A stretch of 18,830 nucleotides of DNA from Bacteroidota bacterium (lineage in GTDB: Bacteria > Bacteroidota > Bacteroidia > Bacteroidales > VadinHA17): contig JAUVHQ010000009.1 of assembly GCA_030593185.1 (NCBI GenBank), forward strand, positions 1 through 18,830, read 5' to 3'. Both the position numbers and the translations under genes were made by a program. Of the stretch, positions 1 through 6,384 are shown piece by piece (position 1 is the stretch's first letter; each line of letters starts with the position of its first letter). Under the pieces are notes generated by a model. It made no database searches and was not told the origin of the DNA. It was given only the letters and a program-made list of their open reading frames with translations.

Positions 1-781
1 CAATTCCCTGATTCGTGAAAATTCAAAACAGAAATGTTACAATATCCCGATGGAGGAAGCACAAAATATAGGAGCTATTGCATTATTTGGTGAGAAATAC
101 AGCGATATCGTTAGAGTTATCCAATTTTGTGAATCAATTGAACTTTGTGGAGGAATACATGTTGCTGCCACAGGTCAGATCGGCTTTTTTAAAATAACTT
201 CCGAAGGTGCTGTCGCTGCCGGTATCAGGAGAATAGAAGCTATTACTGCTGTAAAAGCCGAAAAATATATCCGTGACCAACTGGAGATCATTAACGAGAT
301 CAAAAACACTTTTAAGTCATCAAGGAAAATATTAGACCAGGTAAAAGAGCTTATTACCGATAACACTAAGATGTCCAGGGAAATAGAAGCCCTGGAAAAA
401 CACCGGCTAAAAATAATCAGAAAAAATCTCATTAGCAAAGCATTGGAAATCAATGGAATTAACTTTATTGCAGAAGTAATTGAGATTAGTTCTGCCGGGG
501 CAATGAGAGATTTGGCTTTTCAAATGAAAAATGAATTGGAAAATTTGTTTCTGCTGATCGGAGCTGAAATAAACGGTAAAGCAAACCTTGCATTAATGAT
601 ATCTGATAACCTGGTAAATGAGAGAGGTCTGGATGCAGGGATTATTATTAGCGAAATTGTAAAAAAAATTAATGGTGTAGGTGGCGGTCAGCCATTTTTC
701 GCCACAGCAGGAGGCAAAAACCCATCCGGACTGGAAGATGCTATTAGTAAGGCAAAAGAAATTGTTTCGGAAAGCTCATAA
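1..781 (+). CDS. alaS: Alanyl-tRNA synthetase, C-terminal part (5' truncated by window edge)
   Basis: This enzyme charges tRNA-Ala with alanine in the cytoplasm. Only the C-terminal ~259 residues are inside the window. The frame is open from base 2, before the first internal ATG at 50, so the gene starts upstream of the window. Seen directly: an IPMEEAQNIGAIALFGEKY stretch followed by CGGIHV, which matches the CGGTHV zinc/editing motif of the SAD (second additional domain) of AlaRS. A charged coiled-coil-like linker follows, and then a DHHA1 domain ending in a Gly-rich GGGQPFFATAGGKNPSGLE segment, typical of the AlaRS C-terminus. The third residue of the usual CGGTHV is Ile here, a mild substitution. 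The stop is TAA at 779-781. The downstream neighbour is convergent and separated by a low-complexity repeat block. Identification is secure from the motif order. Confidence 0.95.
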   Translation, partial: NSLIRENSKQKCYNIPMEEAQNIGAIALFGEKYSDIVRVIQFCESIELCGGIHVAATGQIGFFKITSEGAVAAGIRRIEAITAVKAEKYIRDQLEIINEIKNTFKSSRKILDQVKELITDNTKMSREIEALEKHRLKIIRKNLISKALEINGINFIAEVIEISSAGAMRDLAFQMKNELENLFLLIGAEINGKANLALMISDNLVNERGLDAGIIISEIVKKINGVGGGQPFFATAGGKNPSGLEDAISKAKEIVSESS

Positions 782-1117
782 CTCAACTTACTCACCTACT
801 CGCCTTACTTAACTTACTCCCGTTTTGCCTTGATACTGGCTACTTGTTACTGGCTTGCCACGTGAAATGCGACGAAGGAGCATATTTCACTGTGGTTACT
901 GGTTACTGGTTTGTCACGACATTTCACATTTTCTCATCTTCACCTTTTCGCCTCTTCATCCCCTCATCTCTCATCTCTCACCTCTCACCTCTTCCTACTT
1001 ACTACATACTTCTTACTTTCTTTTCTTCTTTCTTCCTTACTCACCTACTCACCTTACTCAACCACTCAACTTTCTTCCCTTTTGCCTTCTGCCTTCTGCC
1101 TTCTGCCTTTCTTTCAT
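782..1117 (+). repeat. Pyrimidine-rich heptanucleotide repeat block (copy A) with embedded hairpin
   Basis: This 336-bp convergent intergenic region between alaS and the ChaN-like gene has no credible gene. It is a mosaic of degenerate 7-bp units on the plus strand: GTTACTG-type units near 831-855 and 894-913, CTCATCT/CTCACCT/CTTACTA-type units at about 955-1036, ACTCAACC-type units at about 1037-1072, and an exact GCCTTCT run at 1084-1110. Bases 984-1036 match the complement of 10808-10860 without gaps at about 47 of 53 positions. Bases 1053-1072 recur exactly at 8629-8648, and 804-819 recur at 8646-8661. All three plus-strand frames stay open across the array because C/T-only units contain no stop codon, which creates false ORFs. 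Confidence 0.85.
858..895 (+). repeat. Short hairpin (dyad) element, uninterrupted copy
   Basis: The left arm CCACGTGAAAT (858-868) can pair with ATTTCACTGTGG (884-895), leaving a single bulged base, around a GCGACGAAGGAGCAT-like centre. The same two halves recur at 10721-10800, where they are split by 42 bp. The element has the size and structure of a REP-like or small MITE-like intergenic repeat. Its function is unknown. It could act as a terminator or mRNA-stability structure for the convergent genes on either side, although no T-tract follows. Confidence 0.6.
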
Positions 1118-1987
1118 CTACCTGTAAGTACGGGTCATTGTTTCAGGAACCAGTATAATAAAGTCTGCTGAACCAATATTTTCCTTTTCTACTTCACCGA
1201 TTTTTTCCTGAAGCTTTGTTGTAATAGTAACTATTTTCAAATCTGGCTGTTTCTGCAAAAGATACCAAACAATACCCTGGTGATTATCGGAATGGTAACT
1301 TCCGTTATAATGTATAACCATTTTCCCTTCCTGCCGGTTTTCCATGATAAAATGGGCCATAGTAGCATCCTTTACAGCCTGAGCTTTGGGCAGATTTGGA
1401 TTTTGGGGTACTCCCATTCCCCCCATTTCCATCATCGATTTATAACATTCAACCTCACTATCGTATGGAACAGGTAATGGATGGAAATAAGTTTTTGCCT
1501 CATCAGATAATTCATCAAGGCCTTCAAATCCTTTAGTAAAAACAACCGAAGCATAGCGGCGCGGAATGTTGGAAGCTATGAAACGAATATTGTTCTCTTT
1601 TGCAAATACCACAAGTGGTTTATAATCAGTCGCATAATTGTTCCATAAGCGCACCTCTTCTTCGAATTTTTTTTCTGATATCTGTCCACTCAGGTATTCG
1701 TCCATCAACAGTTGATTATCTGCTTCGAACATTTCTGCTGCCAGAATCAAGTCTTCACCTTCTATATTATACAAGTCACGGGTAAGCTCATATTGAAGCC
1801 AATGAGCAATTGGGTTATCATGTAATTCGCCGAAAAAAACAATATCAGCCCCTTCCAGATTTTCAAGCATTTTTTGATACTTCACCGGTTTGCCTTCACT
1901 ATTAAAAATACGAAAAGCATGTTTGTCACTTTTAAAAGCTAAAAAAGTCATACTTATCAACAGGAAGAAAAATGTTTTTGTTTTCAT
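1118..1987 (-). CDS. ChaN-family (Tiki/TraB-like fold) haem-binding protein, exported
   Basis: This is a 289-residue protein of the ChaN (cofactor haem-binding) family, whose members bind haem and are linked to iron uptake at the cell envelope. Seen: a hydrophobic signal-peptide-like N-terminus (residues 5-18); the family signature around ADIVFFGELHDNPIAHW (47-63); AAEMFEAD (83-90); QAVKDATMAHFI (203-214); and HYNGSYHSDNH (226-236), matching the His/Tyr-containing second motif of the family. No cysteine lies near the signal-peptide end, so unlike many ChaN homologues this one does not look like a lipoprotein. The ATG at 1987-1985 directly precedes the signal peptide. The stop is TAG at 1120-1118. 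The gene is monocistronic, convergent with alaS and divergent from the acyl-CoA synthetases. Family assignment is firm; the ligand is inferred from the family. Confidence 0.85.
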   Translation of the reverse strand: MKTKTFFFLLISMTFLAFKSDKHAFRIFNSEGKPVKYQKMLENLEGADIVFFGELHDNPIAHWLQYELTRDLYNIEGEDLILAAEMFEADNQLLMDEYLSGQISEKKFEEEVRLWNNYATDYKPLVVFAKENNIRFIASNIPRRYASVVFTKGFEGLDELSDEAKTYFHPLPVPYDSEVECYKSMMEMGGMGVPQNPNLPKAQAVKDATMAHFIMENRQEGKMVIHYNGSYHSDNHQGIVWYLLQKQPDLKIVTITTKLQEKIGEVEKENIGSADFIILVPETMTRTYR

Positions 1988-2079
1988 ACGTTTAAATCTT
2001 TTATGTTAGTGACAAGGTTACTTATATTTTCTATCTTTTTACAAGTTCTGTGGTATTTGCTCATAAATAAATTTATTTT

Positions 2080-2087
2080 CAAAGGTA
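2080..2087 (-). promoter_or_regulatory. Possible -7 promoter element (TACCTTTG) for the ChaN-like gene
   Basis: The minus strand reads TACCTTTG, a perfect fit to the Bacteroidota -7 consensus TAnnTTTG, 93 bases upstream of the ChaN-like ATG. No convincing -33 TTTG partner is visible at 18-21 bases further upstream, so this is a weak call. Confidence 0.35.
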
Positions 2088-2415
2088 TTCGCGAGCTCAC
2101 TGCCTATCGGCAGTTCGGTTGTTACTTGCTCCCACAAAAGCCCATGGCGCAAACCCGCTCGTGAACTTCCATGTGGAAAAATATGGATACTGTTGCGCAA
2201 TCATTATTTATTCATTTTTGTTTGTGCATTAAATAATACATGGAAGTTTCATAATTTCAAATTTCTTATGTCGTTTGTTCTTACAAAAGACTATCATTTT
2301 TTTATAATTTCAAAATTACTCATACTTCTTTTCAAATGTATTTTACTCCACTCCCACAGGCCTGCCCACATGCCGGTCGTGAGGCTTCCAGTAAGCTGGA
2401 ATGTTCGAGGATCCT

Positions 2416-2451
2416 CGGAAAAATATGAAATCGAAGATTTCTGTTTTTCCG
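2416..2451. repeat. Imperfect hairpin upstream of first acyl-CoA synthetase
   Basis: CGGAAAAA plus GAAATC on the left pairs with GATTTC plus TTTTTCCG on the right, with a small internal loop (TAT versus TG) and a GAA apex, giving 14 paired positions. It ends about 85 bases before the ATG at 2537, so it could lie in the 5' leader or be a remnant of an older repeat. No T-tract follows on the plus strand, which argues against a simple terminator. Confidence 0.45.
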
Positions 2452-2536
2452 GGACTGTAGACTGCCGACTAATTAGTTACATTCATTTTATTGATGTACT
2501 TTTCGTATATTTATAGAAAGCAAACTAACAACGCAT

Positions 2537-4330
2537 ATGCCCACACGGATATTCGATATATTAGATCATATATTAAAGAATCACCCCAGGGATGATGTCT
2601 TTGCCTTTAAAAGGAATGGTAACTGGAAAAAGTTCAGTACAGAAATATATGTTGAATTAGTAAATTTAGTCAGCTTAGGCCTTCTGGGAATGGGCTTTAG
2701 GAAAGGTGATAAAATTGCAACTGTAAGTATAAATAACCGGCCTGAATGGAATTTTGTTGATATGGGGATGAGCCAGATCGGTGTGATCCATGTTCCGGTA
2801 TATCCCACCATCAGCAGAAGTGATTACCAATACATATTCAAAGAAGCAGAAATAAAGCTGGTTTTTATTTCAGATAAAATATTGTATCGCAAGATTCATC
2901 CCATAATCAGTGAGGTTGATGAAATTAAGGACATCTACACATTTGACAGGATAAAAGACATCAATAACTGGTACGAAATTGTAAAACTGGGAAGAAAGAA
3001 TAAAAATAAACTTCAGGAAAAACTAAAAGAGATAAAACAAAGTATTAAACCGGAAGATTTTACAACACTTCTCTATACCTCAGGAACAACAGGATTTCCA
3101 AAAGGGGTAATGCTTTCACACAGAAATATAATTTCAAATGTTCTTACCTCCTCAAAACTCCAGCCTTTAGGACCAAAACACAAAGTATTGAGTTTCCTTC
3201 CTTTGTGTCATATCTTTGAGAGAACATCAAATTACCAGTTTCAATATTCCGGAACCGGAATTTATTATGCTGAAAGCTTCAGAACCATACCTGAAAACCT
3301 GTGTGAGACAAAAGTAGATGGATTTACGACGGTTCCCAGGCTTCTTGAGAAAGTGTATTTGGCTATGCATAACCAAAGGAGTAACTTAAAAGGAATTAAG
3401 AAAAATATACTTGACTGGTCATTACAGATTGCCGGGGAATATCCAAATAACCATAAACTAAAAGCATCTTATAAGTTGAAAAGAAAAGTTGCCGGTATTC
3501 TTGTATTTCGCAAAATAAGAAAAGCCTTTGGCGGAAAAGTCCGGTTTATTGGGTGTGGCGGCGCTTCTTTACAAACAAATGTTGAAAAAGTATTATGGGC
3601 TGCAGGAATTCCGGTTTTCCAGGGATACGGACTAACTGAAACTTCTCCACTGATCACTCTAAATCATTATCCCCTTGATAAATCACGCATTGGAACTGTT
3701 GGCCCTGTAATTAATGGTGTTCAGGTAAAAATTGCCGGCGACGGTGAAATTCTATGTAAAGGACCAAACGTTATGTTAGGATATTATAAAAACCCTGAAC
3801 TGACAAAGAAAGTGCTTGATAAAAATGGATGGTTCCATACTGGCGATATTGGCAAATTACAGAACGGGAATTTTCTGAAAATCTCAGGAAGAAAAAAGGA
3901 ACTGTTTAAAACCTCTTATGGGAAATATGTAGCCCCCCAGGTAATTGAAAACCGGTTAAATGAATCCGGATTGATAGACCAGGTAATAGTTATCGGTGAA
4001 GGAGAAAAGTTTGCCGGTGCTATAATATCTCCAAATTTTGACATGTTAAACAAATGGCTTGAAACTATTCATAAAATAAAGATCCATGACCGAAAAAAGC
4101 TTATACAACTACCGGTCATAATCAACCGGTTTCAGGAAGAAATAAACAAATCCAACCAATCTCTCGGAATGCCGGAACAAATCAAACAGTTTATTCTGGT
4201 CAGCGAGGAATGGAGTGTCCGGACCGGCGAGCTTTCGCCAACCCTGAAACTTCGCAGACACTTCATCCTTAAAAAATATAAGGAATTGATTGAGAATATC
4301 TATAATCCTGTAAAGAAAAACAGAGATTAG
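2537..4330 (+). CDS. Long-chain acyl-CoA synthetase (AMP-binding, FadD-like), paralogue 1
   Basis: A 597-residue adenylate-forming enzyme that should activate long-chain fatty acids to acyl-CoA via an acyl-AMP intermediate, at the cytoplasmic membrane face. Seen in order: P-loop motif YTSGTTGFPKGVMLSH (180-195), PLCHIFER (222-229), GYGLTETSP (363-371), the GWFHTGDIG hinge-side motif (431-439), GRKKELFK (451-458) and the catalytic-lysine motif GELSPTLK with Lys571. The ~600-residue length with an insertion around 230-320 fits the FadD15/long-chain group rather than short-chain ligases. Position 340 is Cys in the motif that reads SGGA in its paralogue (here CGGA). ATG 2537 is the first good start and aligns with the paralogue. 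No strong promoter or ribosome binding site was found. Followed after 158-185 bp by a close paralogue. Exact chain-length preference cannot be read from sequence. Confidence 0.9.
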   Translation: MPTRIFDILDHILKNHPRDDVFAFKRNGNWKKFSTEIYVELVNLVSLGLLGMGFRKGDKIATVSINNRPEWNFVDMGMSQIGVIHVPVYPTISRSDYQYIFKEAEIKLVFISDKILYRKIHPIISEVDEIKDIYTFDRIKDINNWYEIVKLGRKNKNKLQEKLKEIKQSIKPEDFTTLLYTSGTTGFPKGVMLSHRNIISNVLTSSKLQPLGPKHKVLSFLPLCHIFERTSNYQFQYSGTGIYYAESFRTIPENLCETKVDGFTTVPRLLEKVYLAMHNQRSNLKGIKKNILDWSLQIAGEYPNNHKLKASYKLKRKVAGILVFRKIRKAFGGKVRFIGCGGASLQTNVEKVLWAAGIPVFQGYGLTETSPLITLNHYPLDKSRIGTVGPVINGVQVKIAGDGEILCKGPNVMLGYYKNPELTKKVLDKNGWFHTGDIGKLQNGNFLKISGRKKELFKTSYGKYVAPQVIENRLNESGLIDQVIVIGEGEKFAGAIISPNFDMLNKWLETIHKIKIHDRKKLIQLPVIINRFQEEINKSNQSLGMPEQIKQFILVSEEWSVRTGELSPTLKLRRHFILKKYKELIENIYNPVKKNRD

Positions 4331-4357
4331 CTTTTCTGCAATAACAACCTATTGAGT

Positions 4358-4369
4358 CTTCGTTCGAAG
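4358..4369. repeat. Small inverted repeat between the two acyl-CoA synthetase genes
   Basis: CTTCG-TT-CGAAG, 28 bases after the stop of the first acyl-CoA synthetase. TATTTTTG at 4378-4385, which also fits TAnnTTTG, follows it. It could contribute to a weak terminator, but the two-base loop is too tight for a stable hairpin as written. The roles of these two signals cannot be separated from sequence. Confidence 0.3.
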
Positions 4370-4483
4370 AACTTACATATTTTTGTTCAATAGCAATACG
4401 CTGTTCTGTAATTACTTACACCTCTTCTTTTCGAATATTCATTTCTTTAAATAAGGTCTGGTCGAACTTTATATAAAAATATC

Positions 4484-4491
4484 TATATTTG
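4484..4491 (+). promoter_or_regulatory. Candidate -7 promoter element (TATATTTG) for the second acyl-CoA synthetase
   Basis: TATATTTG matches TAnnTTTG and would put the transcription start near 4498, about 18 bases before the preferred ATG at 4516. The best -33 candidate, TCTG at 4457-4460, is a poor match and at 23 bases is slightly too far. The element overlaps the in-frame TTG at 4489, which supports the ATG downstream as the true start. Confidence 0.4.
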
Positions 4492-4515
4492 GAGACCACA
4501 TATAAAACAAAAAAC

Positions 4516-6297
4516 ATGGAAATGACACGAACTTTTAACATTTTAGACAGGTTACTGGAAAACTATCCGCAAAAGGATGACATCCTTGCGGGCAAGGAAA
4601 ATAACCAGTGGGTCAAATACAGCACTAAAGACTATGTTGAACTTGCAACTATTGTTAGTTACGGACTTCTAAGTCTTGGACTGAAGAAAGGTGATAAAGT
4701 AGCTATGGTTTCCAATAACCGGCCCGAATGGAATTTTATTGACATGGGTATCAGCCAGGCCGGAATGATACTTGTTCCAATTTATCCAACCATTAGTGTG
4801 GAGGAGTATGAATATATTCTTGATGATGCGAAACCGAAACTGATCTTTGTGTCAGATAAAGGCTTATTTGAGAAGATCAAGCCCATTGTTGATAAAGCTG
4901 CGAGTATTGAAGGTATTTATACAATTAATAAGGTTGAAGGAGCAAAAAACTGGACCGAAGTTAAAGAACTTGGTAAAGAAAATGCTGATAAATACAGAGA
5001 TGAACTTATCAATATTAAAGAGAGTATTAAGCCTGGAGATATGGTTACCCTGATCTATACTTCAGGAACCACCGGGAACCCTAAAGGAGTAATGCTTAGT
5101 CATTCTAATCTTATGAGCAATGTTATTGCCTCCTCTACAGTTCATCCTTACGGGCCGGAATCAAATTCTCTAAGTTTTCTTCCCTTGTGTCATATCTATG
5201 AAAGAATGCTTAACTATCATTTTCAATATAAAGGAGTAAGTATTTATTATGCTGAGAATATGGGAACTATTGTAAACGATCTGAAAGATATAAAACCTGT
5301 ATTATTCTCTACTGTTCCGCGGCTCCTTGAAACTGTTTATGACAAAATTATCGGGAAAGGTAAAGACCTGCCCTATATTAAAAAGCAAATCTTTTTCTGG
5401 GCTGTAAACCTTGGAATGAAATTTAAACTCCACGGAGCGAACTCATGGTTCTACAAACAAAGACTTAAAATTGCTAATAAACTTATATTTAGCAAATGGC
5501 GTGAAGCTTTGGGTGGTAATGTTGGCATAATTGTTTCCGGTGGTGCTGCATTACAGCCAAGGTTAGCTACTATCTTTTGGGCTGCCGGGATTCGCGTACT
5601 CGAAGGGTATGGACTTACTGAAACCTCCCCAGTAGTTGCTGTTGGTAATATGGTTACGGATGAGATTATGGTTGGTGCCGTTGGTCCCCTAATTAAAGAT
5701 GTGGAAGTAAAGATTGCTGATGATGGAGAAATACTATGTAAAGGTCCGAATATTATGATGGGCTATTATAATAAACCAGAACTTACTAAAGAGGTTATTG
5801 ATGAAGATGGGTGGTTCCATACAGGTGATATCGGTATGATGATTGATAATAAGTACCTGAAAATCACTGACAGGAAAAAGGAGATCTTTAAACTCTCCAG
5901 TGGTAAATATATTGCTCCACAAGTAATCGAGAATAAATTTAAGGAATCATTCTTCATCCAACAGCTTATGGTTATCGGAGAAAATGAAAAATTTGCAAGC
6001 GCTCTTATATCTCCTAATTTTGAGTTCCTGCATAACTGGTGCTCAATTCATGATGTAAAGTACCGCGATAATAAAGAATTGATTCAGATACCCGAAGTAG
6101 TTGCCAGATACCAGAAAGAAGTGAAAGAGATCAACAAAAACCTGGCTCTCCACGAACAAATAAAGAGATCCAGGCTGGTTTACAAAGAATGGACACCCGG
6201 AACCGGCGAGTTATCACCCACACTCAAGCTTAAGAGAAACTTCATATACAAGGAGTACGAGCATATTATTAAAGATATCTTTTTACATGAAGGCTAG
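4516..6297 (+). CDS. Long-chain acyl-CoA synthetase (AMP-binding, FadD-like), paralogue 2
   Basis: A 593-residue paralogue of the preceding gene, alignable over its whole length with the same motif order: YTSGTTGNPKGVMLSH (181-196), PLCHIYER, GYGLTETSP (364-372), GWFHTGDIG (432-440), DRKKEIFK (452-459) and catalytic Lys571 in GELSPTLK. It should make acyl-AMP and then acyl-CoA from long-chain fatty acids. The frame can be extended to a TTG at 4489. ATG 4516 is preferred because it matches the paralogue's N-terminus (TRxFxILDxxLxNxP) and because the TTG lies inside a likely -7 promoter element; ATG 4522 is also possible. Its 3' end faces a convergent symporter gene across a perfect palindrome. 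Having both paralogues with intact catalytic residues suggests two active enzymes with differing substrates or expression, which is an inference. Confidence 0.9.
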   Translation: MEMTRTFNILDRLLENYPQKDDILAGKENNQWVKYSTKDYVELATIVSYGLLSLGLKKGDKVAMVSNNRPEWNFIDMGISQAGMILVPIYPTISVEEYEYILDDAKPKLIFVSDKGLFEKIKPIVDKAASIEGIYTINKVEGAKNWTEVKELGKENADKYRDELINIKESIKPGDMVTLIYTSGTTGNPKGVMLSHSNLMSNVIASSTVHPYGPESNSLSFLPLCHIYERMLNYHFQYKGVSIYYAENMGTIVNDLKDIKPVLFSTVPRLLETVYDKIIGKGKDLPYIKKQIFFWAVNLGMKFKLHGANSWFYKQRLKIANKLIFSKWREALGGNVGIIVSGGAALQPRLATIFWAAGIRVLEGYGLTETSPVVAVGNMVTDEIMVGAVGPLIKDVEVKIADDGEILCKGPNIMMGYYNKPELTKEVIDEDGWFHTGDIGMMIDNKYLKITDRKKEIFKLSSGKYIAPQVIENKFKESFFIQQLMVIGENEKFASALISPNFEFLHNWCSIHDVKYRDNKELIQIPEVVARYQKEVKEINKNLALHEQIKRSRLVYKEWTPGTGELSPTLKLKRNFIYKEYEHIIKDIFLHEG

Positions 6298-6322
6298 TAG
6301 CAATTCCAAATCATCTAAATAA

Positions 6323-6372
6323 AAAATTTAATTACGTTATTAATAACGTTATTAATAACGTAATTAAATTTT
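6323..6372. terminator. Perfect 50-bp AT-rich palindrome, probable bidirectional terminator
   Basis: Bases 6323-6346 are the exact reverse complement of 6349-6372, joined by CG. The centre is also a tandem 12-bp repeat (ACGTTATTAATA at 6334-6345 and 6346-6357). It lies in the 87-bp gap between two convergent genes. Read on the minus strand the stem is followed by a T-rich tract (complement of AAAAAA near 6321), and on the plus strand it ends in T-rich sequence. It therefore suits termination in both directions. Confidence 0.7.
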
Positions 6373-6384
6373 AAACTTTTGCAC

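Larger units (their letters stand above)
1988..2536. other. 549-bp divergent intergenic region with several inverted repeats, no gene
   Basis: The spacer lies between the divergent ChaN-like and acyl-CoA synthetase genes. Two GC-richer islands (about 2088-2175 and 2345-2460) sit in AT-rich sequence. Visible dyads are CTGCC/GGCAG at 2100-2113; AACTTCCATGT (2164-2174) against ACATGGAAGTT (2238-2248), enclosing ATTATTTA/TAAATAAT; TTCCAG-TAAG-CTGGAA at 2386-2401; the 12-bp palindrome at 2406-2417; and a larger stem at 2416-2451. An open frame at 2193-2516 has no recognisable domain, no good start context and runs through these hairpins, so it is not called. The region may hold decayed repeats or untranslated-leader structures. 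Confidence 0.6.

Noticed and set aside
955..1110. CRISPR-like array
   Set aside because: Units are 7 bp with no spacers and no cas genes nearby; this is simple tandem repetition.
844..1171. Three overlapping plus-strand open frames of 86-104 codons rich in Leu, Ser, Phe and Pro
   Set aside because: They are translations of the C/T heptamer repeats in all three frames; such units contain no stop codon. No domain, start context or promoter supports them.
2090..2100. GCGAGCTCAC shared in inverted form with 18164-18174
   Set aside because: Only 10 bp, partly self-complementary, with no extended similarity at the flanks; chance cannot be excluded.
2193..2516. 107-codon plus-strand open frame in the divergent spacer
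   Set aside because: Runs through hairpins and AT-rich leader, has no recognisable domain, and its composition looks like untranslated DNA.
4489..4515. TTG-initiated N-terminal extension of the second acyl-CoA synthetase
   Set aside because: Overlaps a probable -7 promoter element, and the paralogue has no equivalent extension; ATG 4516 fits better.
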